DNA of 64,000 nt from contig VGAE01000001.1 in the NCBI GenBank assembly GCA_016870975.1, positions 1-64,000 on the forward strand. Direction: 5' to 3'. The DNA is from Actinomycetota bacterium (lineage in GTDB: Bacteria > Actinomycetota > Actinomycetes > Nanopelagicales > Nanopelagicaceae). This document shows, piece by piece, positions 1-8,665 of the stretch (the stretch's first letter is position 1; each line of letters begins with the position of its first letter). The translations under genes were made by a program, and so were the position numbers. The notes beneath the pieces were generated by a model that did no database searches, had not been told where the DNA came from, and saw nothing but the letters and a program-made list of their open reading frames with translations.

Positions 1-1
1 A

Positions 2-895
2 AAGCGGGCACATTTCATGGCGAATACTGATTCCTTTCGCCGTTGGCTAATGAATGAACCGCGCGGCCACCCGGCGATGAGCGGGGCTATTCTGCAGAAA
101 CCAACTCACCCCGAAGCCGATTGGGGCGTTGTCTATATAGAGGTATCAGGCTGTTTGCCTATGTGTGGACATGGAACGATTGGCGTAGCAACCGTCTTAG
201 TAGAACGCGATTTGGTTGAAGTTCACGAACCAGTAACAACAATTAAATTGGATACTCCCGTCGGATTAGTGATAGTCGACGTCAATGTAAAGAATGGCAA
301 GGCTGTAAATGTAACTCTTACCAATGTTCCTTCTTTTTTGCTTGCAGCAGATCAAGAGGTTGATGTTGTGGGATTCGGCAAAATTCAATACGACATGGCC
401 TATGGTGGTAATTTCTATGCCATAGTCCCCAGCCAAAGTGTCGGGATTGATTACAAGAGAGAAAATGGAAAAAAGTTTTTAGAGTTGGGGTTGCGCATTA
501 GCGATGCTATCAATCAACAAAACCGACCTGTCCATCCTGAAAATCCTGAGATTGCTATCTGTCACCATGTTGATTTTATTGCGCCAGGAAAAAATGGCTT
601 ACATTGGCGAAATGCCATGGCAATTTATCCAGGTTGGTTTGATAGATCTCCATGTGGAACGGGCACAAGCGCTCGACTCGCCCAGATGTATGCCCTTGGT
701 GAAATCAATGAAGATGAAGTTCTGTTAAATGAATCATGGATTGGGTCGGTATTTGAAGGCCGAATTAAATCAAGAACTAGAGTCGGCAATATTGATGCGA
801 TTGTTCCGACGATAACTGGTCGAGCCTGGATCATGGGTGAAGCCACTTGGATGCTGGATGAGAACGATCCATTTCCAGAAGGATTTATTGTCTAG
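2..895 (+). CDS. Proline racemase family protein (4-hydroxyproline epimerase-like), 5' truncated by the window edge
   Basis: Cofactor-independent epimerase or dehydratase of the proline racemase fold, acting on proline or hydroxyproline. Both signature cysteine motifs are present: MCGHGTIG near residue 50 and SPCGTGTSA near residue 212, the latter preceding the second catalytic Cys. The frame is open to the window edge (K-R-A-H-F before the first ATG at 17), and family members have about 30 more N-terminal residues, so the true start lies outside the window and ATG 17 is probably internal. With Cys at both active-site positions it looks like an epimerase or racemase rather than a Ser/Cys dehydratase. 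An aldehyde dehydrogenase follows 19 nt later, the usual partner in hydroxyproline breakdown to 2-oxoglutarate. The exact substrate cannot be told from sequence. Confidence 0.85.
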   Translation, partial: KRAHFMANTDSFRRWLMNEPRGHPAMSGAILQKPTHPEADWGVVYIEVSGCLPMCGHGTIGVATVLVERDLVEVHEPVTTIKLDTPVGLVIVDVNVKNGKAVNVTLTNVPSFLLAADQEVDVVGFGKIQYDMAYGGNFYAIVPSQSVGIDYKRENGKKFLELGLRISDAINQQNRPVHPENPEIAICHHVDFIAPGKNGLHWRNAMAIYPGWFDRSPCGTGTSARLAQMYALGEINEDEVLLNESWIGSVFEGRIKSRTRVGNIDAIVPTITGRAWIMGEATWMLDENDPFPEGFIV

Positions 896-914
896 AGGTA
901 AAGGGGTTAGGAAT

Positions 915-2228
915 ATGAAAGATCTAGTATCAAAAGCGCGAGGTGCTCAGCCGTCTTGGGCGAAAGATCCGATTGCTAGATCGGCTGCCCTCTCAAAAGT
1001 TGCAAAAGTTTTTCTCGATAATCGTGAGGTCATAATCAAATCGATGGTCGACGAGGTTAAGAAGCCGCTATCTGAAGCCCGCGGTGAGTTTGGTCGAGCA
1101 GTGAGCATCCTTGAATATTACGCACAAGCAGCGCTCGATCCACATGGAAATACAATTCCAACCTCTGAACCAAACCTAATTTTGGCGATTCGACGAGCTC
1201 ACGGAATTGCTTCACTAGTCACACCCTGGAATTTCCCGGTTGCAATTCCACTTTGGAAAGCCGCGCCAGCTTTCGCTATGGGAAATACAATCTTGTTAAA
1301 ACCTAGTGAATTCGCCACGGAGACAGCGCAATTAATCTTTAGATTAATTTCAGAAGTTCTTCCTGATGGCGTTTTCCAGGTCATCCCTGGCGATGGTGAA
1401 GTAGGTAAAACTTTGATAGCCGAGGCAGATGTTGTTTCATTCACAGGGTCGGTAAAGGTTGGCAAACAAGTTGTAGCTCAAGCCATCTCCCGAGGAATTC
1501 CGGTGCAAGCTGAAATGGGTGGACATAACCCAGCGATAGTCCTTCCTGATGCAGATTTAGGACTTCTAGCATCACAGTTCCCAACGGCAGCCTTTAGTTA
1601 TTCCGGCCAGAAATGCACAGCAACCCGCCGAGTTATCGTCGTGGGCGACAAGAAACGCCGTGATGAAGTGGCAGCGAGGCTGGTAGCAGTAACGGAGGCC
1701 CTCCAAGTCGGTCCCGCAGATGATGAAAAAACTTTTATCGCACCACTCATTAACAGCAGGGCCGTAACAAATTATTCTGCGGCGATTGAACGAGCAAGAA
1801 AGATTGGAAAGGTTTTGACCGGAGGGGAGATCGTGGACGAAGCAACTCGATTAGTTCGTCCAACTGTCACAGTCGAAGTTCCTCATGATGACCAACTTAT
1901 GTGTGAAGAGGTGTTTGCTCCTATCGTTCACATGGCTGACGTGCCAAATACGGCATCTGCGATAAAGCTGGCAAACTCGGTCCCTTATGGCCTCACTGCA
2001 TCAATACATACCCAGGATTTGGCCGCAGCTCTACAGGTTTCAGCTCGACTAATAACGGGAATGGTCAAGGTAAATGCTCCAACTGCGGGAGTTGATTTTC
2101 ACGCGCCTTTTGGTGGCACGAAAGATTCTTCATTTGGACCAAGAGAACAAGGAAAATTGGCGCTTGAGTTCTACTCCAGAATTCAAACTGTGACGCTCAA
2201 TGGCGGCAATGGGAAGTTTCCTTGTTAG
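915..2228 (+). CDS. NAD(P)-dependent aldehyde dehydrogenase, probably 2,5-dioxovalerate (alpha-ketoglutarate semialdehyde) dehydrogenase-like
   Basis: Oxidises an aldehyde to a carboxylic acid with NAD(P)+. Visible family landmarks are the TPWNFPVAIP oxyanion/cofactor segment, the KPSE cofactor lysine motif, FTGSVKVG, the catalytic Glu motif AEMGGHNPAIV and the nucleophile motif SGQKCTA. ATG 915 was chosen because an AGGTAAAGGGG ribosome-binding stretch lies just before it; an upstream ATG at 837 would overlap the previous gene by 59 nt. At 437 residues it is shorter than the usual 470-500, mainly at the N-terminus. Immediate coupling to a proline racemase family gene suggests it performs the last step of hydroxyproline degradation. 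This assignment rests on context and would need a close family comparison to separate it from succinate-semialdehyde dehydrogenases. Confidence 0.85.
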   Translation: MKDLVSKARGAQPSWAKDPIARSAALSKVAKVFLDNREVIIKSMVDEVKKPLSEARGEFGRAVSILEYYAQAALDPHGNTIPTSEPNLILAIRRAHGIASLVTPWNFPVAIPLWKAAPAFAMGNTILLKPSEFATETAQLIFRLISEVLPDGVFQVIPGDGEVGKTLIAEADVVSFTGSVKVGKQVVAQAISRGIPVQAEMGGHNPAIVLPDADLGLLASQFPTAAFSYSGQKCTATRRVIVVGDKKRRDEVAARLVAVTEALQVGPADDEKTFIAPLINSRAVTNYSAAIERARKIGKVLTGGEIVDEATRLVRPTVTVEVPHDDQLMCEEVFAPIVHMADVPNTASAIKLANSVPYGLTASIHTQDLAAALQVSARLITGMVKVNAPTAGVDFHAPFGGTKDSSFGPREQGKLALEFYSRIQTVTLNGGNGKFPC

Positions 2229-3043
2229 AAGCGATCTTTTTGGGACTGCTCCAAGGGCTGACTGAATTTTTACCGATTTCATCAAGCGCTCATATCAGAG
2301 TAGCCGGATTATTTAATCCGCAATCGGCTGATCCCGGAGCGACCTTCACCGCAATTATTCAAATCGGCACTGAACTTGCTGTGATTCTCTACTTCCGAAG
2401 AGAAATATGGCGCATACTCACAAATTGGACCCTTTCCATTTCAAAAAAGGCACATGATCGTACTGAAGCTAATTTGGGTTGGTTCATCATAATTGGCTCA
2501 CTACCTATTGTTCTTTTCGGCTACTATTTCCAAGAGACTATTAGAAACGAATTTAGGGCTCTCTGGTTGATCGCCGTAGTTCTTATAGTTGGAGGAATAT
2601 TCATTGGCTTGGCGGATAGATATGGAAGACACCAACGAGATCTCGTCGCAATGAAGCGCTCTGATACTTGGATTGCAGGATTAGCCCAAGCATTTGCACT
2701 AATTCCCGGCGTCTCAAGATCAGGAACAACTATTGGTGCCTTACGAATTCTGGGATTTAAGAGAGTCGATGCTCTTAAATTCTCTTTCCTGCTGGCTATT
2801 CCAGCTGTAATGGCAAGCGGCATCTTTGAATTGATTAATTCTCTCTCAAACCCTGAGCTATCGCGCTTTTCTGGTTTCGAAACTCTTGTGGCTACGCTCG
2901 TTGCCTTCATAGTCGGATATGCGGTTGTAGCTTGGCTGCTTAGGTTTGTTTCAAAATACTCTTTTATCCCATTCGTTATCTATCGTCTAATCTTGGGTTC
3001 AGCGCTCTTAATCCTTCTAAGTCTTGGTGTAATCGCCAACTAA
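2222..3043 (+). CDS. uppP: Undecaprenyl-diphosphatase UppP (BacA family)
   Basis: Integral membrane phosphatase that dephosphorylates undecaprenyl diphosphate and so recycles the lipid carrier for peptidoglycan precursors. The N-terminus carries the family motif LGLLQGLTEFLPISSSAH, and the second active-site motif PGVSRSGTT is present around residue 160. The remainder is a series of hydrophobic helices; 273 residues matches the family. The start is TTG at 2222, overlapping the aldehyde dehydrogenase stop by 7 nt, and no better start keeps the conserved N-terminal motif. It is probably co-transcribed with the two genes upstream although functionally unrelated. It converges on the hydrolase gene with no gap. 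Confidence 0.95.
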   Translation: MLEAIFLGLLQGLTEFLPISSSAHIRVAGLFNPQSADPGATFTAIIQIGTELAVILYFRREIWRILTNWTLSISKKAHDRTEANLGWFIIIGSLPIVLFGYYFQETIRNEFRALWLIAVVLIVGGIFIGLADRYGRHQRDLVAMKRSDTWIAGLAQAFALIPGVSRSGTTIGALRILGFKRVDALKFSFLLAIPAVMASGIFELINSLSNPELSRFSGFETLVATLVAFIVGYAVVAWLLRFVSKYSFIPFVIYRLILGSALLILLSLGVIAN

Positions 3044-3817
3044 TTATTGAGCGATAAGGGATTCTATAAATTCCAAAGAATGCTTGAATATCTTTTCGTT
3101 ATCAAAATCTAACGTGGCTACGTGATATGAATTATGAAGTTCGATTCGCTCTTTCCTCGCGCTTCCGATCTCGTTCATTATGATCTCAGTATTGCTGACT
3201 GGTAAAACATGATCTTCGGAACTGTGGAATAAGAGTGTGGGTACCGAGATCGCAGGAAGAACTGCTCGCGAGGCTTTCAATAATCGATTCAATTGCGCCA
3301 CGCCTTTTGCAGGAAGTGCGTCGTAACCCCACTCTGTGGTGCTTGGCTTCTTTATGTCGTCCCCAACAGGTGGCCGTTTTGGAACTATATGTTTTATCAA
3401 ATCAATAAAATGAATTGCTAGATCCTTGATATGAATCATCGGGTTCACCAGAACTATTCCTGTGACTTGGCCTGGCTGATGGGCTGCCGTGTAAAGAGCA
3501 TTGGCTCCCCCCATAGAGAGGCCGAATATCAATACATGAGAGCATTCGTTGCGAAGGGCATTGAATTCATGGGCAGATTTTTCAGTCCACTCTTTCCATT
3601 TGACTGTATTTAGATCCTGCCACCTAGTTCCATGTCCCGGAATCTGTGGAACTCGTACCGTGCAACCACTATCCGAAAGATATTCGGCCCAAGGTCGCAT
3701 CGAGGCCGGTGAACCGGTGAACCCATGTAACAAAAGAACTCCGACTTTTTCCAATTTTCCGTGGCCGCGACGATAGTAATCATTGAGCCATCCCGCTGGC
3801 GCACCTTCTGTTGCCAC
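3044..3817 (-). CDS. Alpha/beta hydrolase, carboxylesterase/monoacylglycerol lipase-like
   Basis: Serine hydrolase of the small carboxylesterase/monoglyceride lipase group. LLLHGFTGSP near residue 30 forms the oxyanion-hole HGF motif, GLSMGG near residue 100 is the nucleophile elbow, SSEDHVLP near residue 200 supplies the acid, and NSYHVATLD carries the catalytic His. There is no signal peptide, so it is likely cytoplasmic. Its 257 residues match the family. It has a paralogue at 44610-45698 sharing the HGF.GSP, RPWAE and PGHGT motifs, but that copy has a C-terminal membrane extension. It is divergent from the exonuclease gene at 3884. The substrate is unknown; a medium-chain ester or acylglycerol is a family-based guess. 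Confidence 0.85.
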   Translation of the reverse strand: MATEGAPAGWLNDYYRRGHGKLEKVGVLLLHGFTGSPASMRPWAEYLSDSGCTVRVPQIPGHGTRWQDLNTVKWKEWTEKSAHEFNALRNECSHVLIFGLSMGGANALYTAAHQPGQVTGIVLVNPMIHIKDLAIHFIDLIKHIVPKRPPVGDDIKKPSTTEWGYDALPAKGVAQLNRLLKASRAVLPAISVPTLLFHSSEDHVLPVSNTEIIMNEIGSARKERIELHNSYHVATLDFDNEKIFKHSLEFIESLIAQ

Positions 3818-3849
3818 GCACTAAGAGTAAAGGGAGTGTGTCAACTAAA

Positions 3850-3863
3850 CGACGATGTCGTCG
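3850..3863. promoter_or_regulatory. Palindrome in the divergent promoter region before the DnaQ/GIY-YIG gene
   Basis: The 14-nt sequence CGACGATGTCGTCG is an exact inverted repeat (CGACGA and TCGTCG around TG) in the 66-nt gap between two divergent genes. It is followed by TATCTTATAGAT, which holds plausible -10 elements about 10 nt before the GTG start. It does not match the Gram-positive LexA box well (CGAAC-N4-GTTCG), so an SOS role is not supported by the sequence. It may be an unknown operator or chance. Confidence 0.3.
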
Positions 3864-3883
3864 CTATCTTATAGATTCGCTCT

Positions 3884-5671
3884 GTGCTCAATTCACAACA
3901 GAATGACGAGGAAGCCTTCGGATGGCAACCATCTCTCGAAGAGGTTGAGTTAACGTTGGCCGAAACTACTTTTGTCGTTATTGATTTAGAAACAACAGGT
4001 GGCTCGCCGCGAGATTCGAAGATTACTGAAATTGGCGCGGTAAAGATTCGCGGCGGAGAAACCATTGGCGAATTTCAAACGCTTGTTAACCCCGACTCGC
4101 CCATACCACCATTCATCACAGTCTTAACTGGAATAACCGACACCATGGTTATCGAAGCTCCACGAATAGCTGAAGTAATTTTCTCTTTATTTGAATTCAT
4201 TGGCAGCGCTAAGGAAAGTGTCCTGGTTGCTCATAACGCGCCCTTTGATATTGGCTTTCTTAAGTCAGCTGCTGAAACTCTTAAATTAACATGGCCAAAA
4301 TATCAAGTTCTAGATACCGCTCGAATTTCTCGATATGCCTTATCACGTGACGAGGTAATCAATTTCAAATTACAGACACTGGCAAACTTCTTTGGTTCAT
4401 CCACAAATCCCGACCATAGAGCGCTCTCGGATGCTCGGGCTACTGTCGATGTTTTTCACGGAATTCTTGAGCGATTTGACTCTCTCGGGGTCTTTACACT
4501 CTCGGATTTGAAGTCTTTCTCTAATCGTGTAACCGATGCCCAGAGACGGAAACGTCACTTCGCAGATGGGCTGCCGTCATCTCCTGGTGTTTATATCTTT
4601 CGTGACGAACGCAATGAACCGCTTTATGTGGGCACTACTCGAAATCTTAAGAATCGGGTAAGGAGTTACTTCACCGCAGCTGAAACTAGGCGACGGATTC
4701 ACGACATGATTTCACTAGCGCAGAGACTCGATTACATTGACACTCCAACTATCCTTGAAGCCGAGGTACGCGAGTTACGTCTTATCAGTGAATTTCAACC
4801 ACGTTTTAATCGTCGTTCTCGCTTTCAGACTAGAGCAATCGCCGCAAAGCTCACTCAAGATGATTTTCCGCGTATGAGCCAAGTTCGCGGAGTACACCTA
4901 ATGGAAAGATCGGAGAGTTGGTTAGGGCCATTTAGTAGCCGAGATGAGGCGACTTTTGCCATCGAAGCAATCTATGAAGTTTTCCCAATTCGTCAGTGCA
5001 CCTCACGGATAACTTTAAAAAGTATGAAAAGTGCCAGCCCTTGTGCGCTTTTAGATATTGGAAAATGTGGCGCTCCCTGTATCGGCCTTCAATCAACCGA
5101 AAATTACTCAACAATCTCCGCCGAAGTTGCGAGCGCTATTGAGAGCGATGCCCGAATCGTGCTGCGAAAGCTCCTAGAGCGAATGCGCGATCTATCTCTT
5201 CAAGAGAGATTTGAGGAAGCCGCCCTTATTAGAAATCGTATGGGAGCTTTTGCAAAAGGCGCATGCCGCAGCCAGAGAATACGTTCTCTGACCGATATCC
5301 GAGAATTGATCGTGGCTCAAAAGATAGGTAAAGGTTGGGAAGTCTTCCTCATTCAATCTGGTCGCCTCGTCGCTTCTCGATTAACTGAATCTTCGCCGTG
5401 GAATGAGATTGAAGAAATAAAAATGCTAGGCGAAAAATTAGAGCCCTCAACTAAATCCCTTCCGGCATCCACGCACGAGGAGGTCGAGTTAATATTGCGA
5501 TTCCTTTATAACAACCAGGTCGAAATTCTCTCCTCCTCTGAACCTTGGCAAAGTCCCGTATTCGGTGGTGAGTTTCTTCGCGCTCAAATTGATGAAAATT
5601 GTTTTAAAACAGAGAATCTTGGTTACAAGGAGGATTTTGCGAACTCCTTCGACGCGCTGCGCCGCAGTTAA
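3884..5671 (+). CDS. DEDDh 3'-5' exonuclease (DnaQ-like) fused to a UvrC-type GIY-YIG endonuclease domain
   Basis: DNA-repair nuclease fusion known from actinobacteria (mycobacterial Rv2191 type). Residues about 28-190 form a DnaQ/epsilon-like exonuclease with D34 and E36 in VIDLETTGG, an HNAPFDIGFL ExoII motif, and HRALSDARATVDVF giving the His and last Asp. Residues about 228-310 form a GIY-YIG domain: PGVYIFRDE, PLYVGTTRNLKNRVRSYF, and a catalytic Glu in LEAEVRELRLI. The C-terminal 270 residues resemble the middle of UvrC/Cho, including a Cys-rich stretch (SPCALLDIGKCGAPC) and a UVR-like helix (RFEEAALIRNRM). It lacks the UvrC RNase H and HhH domains. GTG 3884 is the only start that keeps the domain intact. 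It probably nicks damaged DNA and degrades from the incision. Confidence 0.88.
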   Translation: MLNSQQNDEEAFGWQPSLEEVELTLAETTFVVIDLETTGGSPRDSKITEIGAVKIRGGETIGEFQTLVNPDSPIPPFITVLTGITDTMVIEAPRIAEVIFSLFEFIGSAKESVLVAHNAPFDIGFLKSAAETLKLTWPKYQVLDTARISRYALSRDEVINFKLQTLANFFGSSTNPDHRALSDARATVDVFHGILERFDSLGVFTLSDLKSFSNRVTDAQRRKRHFADGLPSSPGVYIFRDERNEPLYVGTTRNLKNRVRSYFTAAETRRRIHDMISLAQRLDYIDTPTILEAEVRELRLISEFQPRFNRRSRFQTRAIAAKLTQDDFPRMSQVRGVHLMERSESWLGPFSSRDEATFAIEAIYEVFPIRQCTSRITLKSMKSASPCALLDIGKCGAPCIGLQSTENYSTISAEVASAIESDARIVLRKLLERMRDLSLQERFEEAALIRNRMGAFAKGACRSQRIRSLTDIRELIVAQKIGKGWEVFLIQSGRLVASRLTESSPWNEIEEIKMLGEKLEPSTKSLPASTHEEVELILRFLYNNQVEILSSSEPWQSPVFGGEFLRAQIDENCFKTENLGYKEDFANSFDALRRS

Positions 5672-5676
5672 AATAT

Positions 5677-6108
5677 CTAGTAAGAGTTTTTAACGGTAAC
5701 TAGAGTCCCATTCTTAGATAGAACCGAGACCACTGTTCTGCCAATTGTAAATGGGTCAATTGGATGAGTGATCACGCCATCGGCCCTTGACCATCCTGCC
5801 AACCAGGCGTCTTGCGTTCGAGCAACAACGACAATTGTGGGCGGGCAATTAAAGAGCTCATCTTTAAATTGCTTTGCAAGGCCGAGCCCTCCCTCGGGAG
5901 TTGCCTCGCCATCCAAAATGAAGAGCGAAATCTTCTTTCGATTCTCGCGATTGCTCTCAACGGCAAAAAGACGGAGCGCATCGGCTGTTGCGAATTCGTG
6001 GATTTCATTGTCAGGAAACTCCGGCGAGAGCCCTTCACCCAAAGCTCTTATGAGAGATTTTCGGACGGTGGCATCGTCAGAGTAGATAACGATCGACAAC
6101 TTTGACAT
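5677..6108 (-). CDS. Stand-alone, partly degenerate response-regulator receiver domain
   Basis: A single CheY-like domain of 143 residues with no output domain. The acidic pair D11-D12 follows strand 1 (IVIYSDD), and D66 in LFILDGEAT is at the phospho-acceptor position. The conserved Thr of strand 4 is not evident (VVVARTQD), and the invariant Lys of strand 5 is replaced by His in VITHPIDPF. Phosphorylation could still occur, but the signalling switch is probably altered. It is transcribed divergently from ctaE, and a receiver-like gene beside the oxidase cluster is seen in other actinobacteria. No sensor kinase is nearby. Its role, possibly protein-protein regulation, is unknown. Confidence 0.7.
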   Translation of the reverse strand: MSKLSIVIYSDDATVRKSLIRALGEGLSPEFPDNEIHEFATADALRLFAVESNRENRKKISLFILDGEATPEGGLGLAKQFKDELFNCPPTIVVVARTQDAWLAGWSRADGVITHPIDPFTIGRTVVSVLSKNGTLVTVKNSY

Positions 6109-6215
6109 GAGTGGAGTCTAGAGGCAGATTCGTGATGAGTCTCACTGGTGAGCAGCCCCATATTCGCCGGGGCGGAGTGGGCAGTTAGCCTTACTTTTGC
6201 GGAATAATCGAGGCT

Positions 6216-6839
6216 ATGTCCAGTACGGTAGCTATCACACGACTCAATAGACCAAATATTGTTGCCGTAGGAACCATCGTGTGGCTCGCCAGTGAGTTGA
6301 TGTTCTTCGCCGCTCTCTTTGCAATGTATTTCACTACCCGCGCAGTGCAAGGACCTGAGAAATGGGCCGAAGGCGTTGAGATGTTAAATGTTCCGTTTTC
6401 GGCGATAAACACAACCGTTTTGGTTCTCTCCTCTGTAACTTGCCAATTCGGAGTATTCGCTGCCGAGAGATTTCAAAACGCGAGAACTGGAGGCATTTTC
6501 CAATTATCAAAATGGGGAATGCGTGAATGGTTCGCTCTCACTTTTGCTATGGGGGCATTCTTCATCGGCGGCCAGATCTATGAATATGCTGAACTTGTTC
6601 GCGAAGGTTTGACGGTCTCGTCCTCTCCTTATGGATCGGTCTTCTACCTCCCTACCGGCTTTCATGGACTTCATGTCACGGGCGGCTTAATCGCATTCTT
6701 AATTGTGATGGTGCGTGTCTCTAAAGCGAGGAAGTTTGGTCACCAACAGGCGACCACCACAATCGTTGTCTCTTACTACTGGCACTTCGTTGACATTGTT
6801 TGGATCGCGCTCTTCTCTGCAATTTATTTGGTGCATTAA
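6216..6839 (+). CDS. ctaE: Cytochrome c oxidase subunit III (CtaE)
   Basis: Membrane subunit III of the aa3-type terminal oxidase, which stabilises the proton-pumping subunit I. The 207-residue protein has five hydrophobic helices, shorter than the seven-helix mitochondrial form, as is normal in actinobacteria. Landmarks are [16 protein letters not shown] near the N-terminus, [12 protein letters not shown] and the C-terminal [14 protein letters not shown] helix. It is the first gene of ctaE-qcrC-qcrA-qcrB; its stop overlaps the qcrC ATG (TAATG at 6837-6841), so the two are translationally coupled. The divergent neighbour is the receiver-domain gene. Confidence 0.95.
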   Translation: MSSTVAITRLNRPNIVAVGTIVWLASELMFFAALFAMYFTTRAVQGPEKWAEGVEMLNVPFSAINTTVLVLSSVTCQFGVFAAERFQNARTGGIFQLSKWGMREWFALTFAMGAFFIGGQIYEYAELVREGLTVSSSPYGSVFYLPTGFHGLHVTGGLIAFLIVMVRVSKARKFGHQQATTTIVVSYYWHFVDIVWIALFSAIYLVH

Positions 6840-7657
6840 TGAATCCACTTCTAAGAATCTTCGAAAAACTATCTAGGTATCGTCGCCATAAATTTGCTGG
6901 ACCAGCGCTACTTATCACGGGGCTATCACTTGCCGGAATTGGATTCTCCGTAGCGCAGGCAGCGACCACAGAGATTCAACAGATAACAACTTCGGACAAA
7001 GCTTCATTAATCGCCGAAGGTAAAGAAATTTTCGCCCGTGGATGCTCCTCCTGTCACGGTTTAAATGCAGAGGGCGCCGGAGCTGCACCTTCACTAATTG
7101 GCGTGGGCGCTGCTTCAGTTGATTTCCAGGTGGCTACTGGTCGTATGCCAATGGCCGACATGAGCCAACAGGCAATGCGAAAGGAGCCGGTTTATAACGA
7201 GGCTCAAGTCGCAGCGCTTGCTGCCTACGTGGCATCTCTTGCGCCGGGACCAGCAGCCGTTACAAATGAAGAATTAGCATGGGAGCGAAGCGGAGATACC
7301 GCCCTTGGCGGAGAACTTTTTAGAACTAATTGCGCGATGTGCCACAACTTAGCAGGACAAGGTGGCGCACTTACTCAGGGCAAATATGCGCCAACGGTAA
7401 TGGGTGTCGAGCCACGACATATTTATGAGGTGATGGTTACGGGTCCGCAGGCAATGCCAGTATTTGCAAACACAGTTTTGACCCACGATGAGAAGCTTTC
7501 AATTATTAAGTGGATCAAGCACGCTGAGAATGAACCTGCACTCGGCGGAGCGGCGCTGGGTCGAGTTGGTCCAGTTACAGAAGGTCTACTTGCTTGGACG
7601 CTCGGACTCGGCCTATTAATTGGAATTGCTGTCTGGCTAACCACAAAGGCTAGGTAA
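6839..7657 (+). CDS. qcrC: Menaquinol-cytochrome c reductase, diheme cytochrome c subunit QcrC
   Basis: Electron carrier of the bc1 complex that passes electrons directly to the aa3 oxidase in an actinobacterial supercomplex. Two class I heme c motifs are present: CSSCH (in GCSSCHGLNAEG) and CAMCH (in NCAMCHNLAGQGG), each with a downstream Met-containing segment. An N-terminal hydrophobic signal/anchor (residues about 18-40) and a C-terminal helix (LLAWTLGLGLLIGIAVWL) hold it in the membrane with the heme domains outside. ATG 6839 overlaps the ctaE stop and gives 272 residues, normal for the family. Two CxxCH motifs and no separate cytochrome c gene here fit the actinobacterial design. Confidence 0.95.
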   Translation: MNPLLRIFEKLSRYRRHKFAGPALLITGLSLAGIGFSVAQAATTEIQQITTSDKASLIAEGKEIFARGCSSCHGLNAEGAGAAPSLIGVGAASVDFQVATGRMPMADMSQQAMRKEPVYNEAQVAALAAYVASLAPGPAAVTNEELAWERSGDTALGGELFRTNCAMCHNLAGQGGALTQGKYAPTVMGVEPRHIYEVMVTGPQAMPVFANTVLTHDEKLSIIKWIKHAENEPALGGAALGRVGPVTEGLLAWTLGLGLLIGIAVWLTTKAR

Positions 7658-7660
7658 CAA

Positions 7661-8665
7661 ATGAGTAATGAAAATAGCGGCGCAGTTGAAAAGCTAAGCG
7701 ACCCTGGACTTCCGGAGCATGTACAGCGTAAAACAGATGTAGATCCACGTGCAGCCAAAAAAGCTGAACGACAAGTATCGATACTCTTTGCCTTATCCGC
7801 TGTCGGAACTATTCTTTTTATCTACTCATATATCTGGATTCCAGAGGATACTTTTATTTTCTTGCCGATCACAGGCACTACAAACGCTCACCAGCTATTT
7901 CTTGGCCTGGGTCTTGCGATGGCTCTATTTTTTATTGGAATGGGAGCGGTGCATTGGGCAAAGACTCTCATGCCAGATCACGAAGTTGTTGACTACCGAA
8001 AAGAGCAGCGTTCAAAAGATGAAGATCGCGCTGCCTTAGTCGCCACAGTCAAAGAGGGTGCGGCAAATGCTGGTCTTGGTCGAAGACCCCTTATCAAGCG
8101 AACTTTGGGGGTAGCTCTTGGTTTAGTTGGGCTCTCACCCTTACTACTTCTTCGAGATTTAGGACCTCTTCCAGGTGATGAATTGACCAAGACAAATTGG
8201 AAGCAAGGTACTCGTCTTGTCACAGATCCGGGAGACCGCCCTATTCGACCATCAGATCTTGAGGTTGGTGGCGTTGCACAAGTTCAACCAGCTTTTCCGG
8301 CAGGAAAGGTGAGACACCTGGACGACATCGCAAAAGACTCCGTGCTTCTAGTTCGTTTGCGGCCGGAAGAGTTCAATCTCGATACAGAGAGACTCTCTTG
8401 GACTCATGAAGGAATAATAGCATTTTCGAAGATCTGCTCTCATATGGGTTGCGCAGTTGCTCTCTACGAACAGACTACGAAGCATCTTCTCTGTCCTTGC
8501 CATCAATCAACCTTTGACGTCACGCGCGCGGCGAAAGTTATCTTTGGACCATCCGCCAGACCTCTGCCACAATTACCTATAACTGTCGATAGCGAAGGTT
8601 ATTTGGTCGCTCAAGCGCCATTTAATGAAGCGGTCGGCCCGAGCTTCTGGGAGCGTGATTCGTAA
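7661..8665 (+). CDS. qcrA: Rieske iron-sulfur subunit of the bc1 complex (QcrA)
   Basis: Carries the 2Fe-2S cluster that accepts electrons from menaquinol. The cluster-binding pair is present as CSHMGCAVAL (Cys, His) and CPCHQSTFD (Cys, His) in the C-terminal third. Three hydrophobic helices occupy roughly residues 38-60, 75-100 and 145-165, the three-helix N-terminus typical of actinobacterial QcrA, in contrast to one helix in proteobacteria. The 334-residue length is normal. The gene starts 3 nt after the qcrC stop and ends directly against qcrB, so all four genes form one operon. Confidence 0.95.
   Translation: MSNENSGAVEKLSDPGLPEHVQRKTDVDPRAAKKAERQVSILFALSAVGTILFIYSYIWIPEDTFIFLPITGTTNAHQLFLGLGLAMALFFIGMGAVHWAKTLMPDHEVVDYRKEQRSKDEDRAALVATVKEGAANAGLGRRPLIKRTLGVALGLVGLSPLLLLRDLGPLPGDELTKTNWKQGTRLVTDPGDRPIRPSDLEVGGVAQVQPAFPAGKVRHLDDIAKDSVLLVRLRPEEFNLDTERLSWTHEGIIAFSKICSHMGCAVALYEQTTKHLLCPCHQSTFDVTRAAKVIFGPSARPLPQLPITVDSEGYLVAQAPFNEAVGPSFWERDS

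Noticed and set aside
837-914. Longer start of the aldehyde dehydrogenase at 837
   Set aside because: It would overlap the proline racemase gene by 59 nt; ATG 915 has a clear ribosome-binding site.
3850-3863. LexA (SOS) box for the exonuclease gene
   Set aside because: The palindrome does not match CGAAC-N4-GTTCG beyond the first three bases of each arm.
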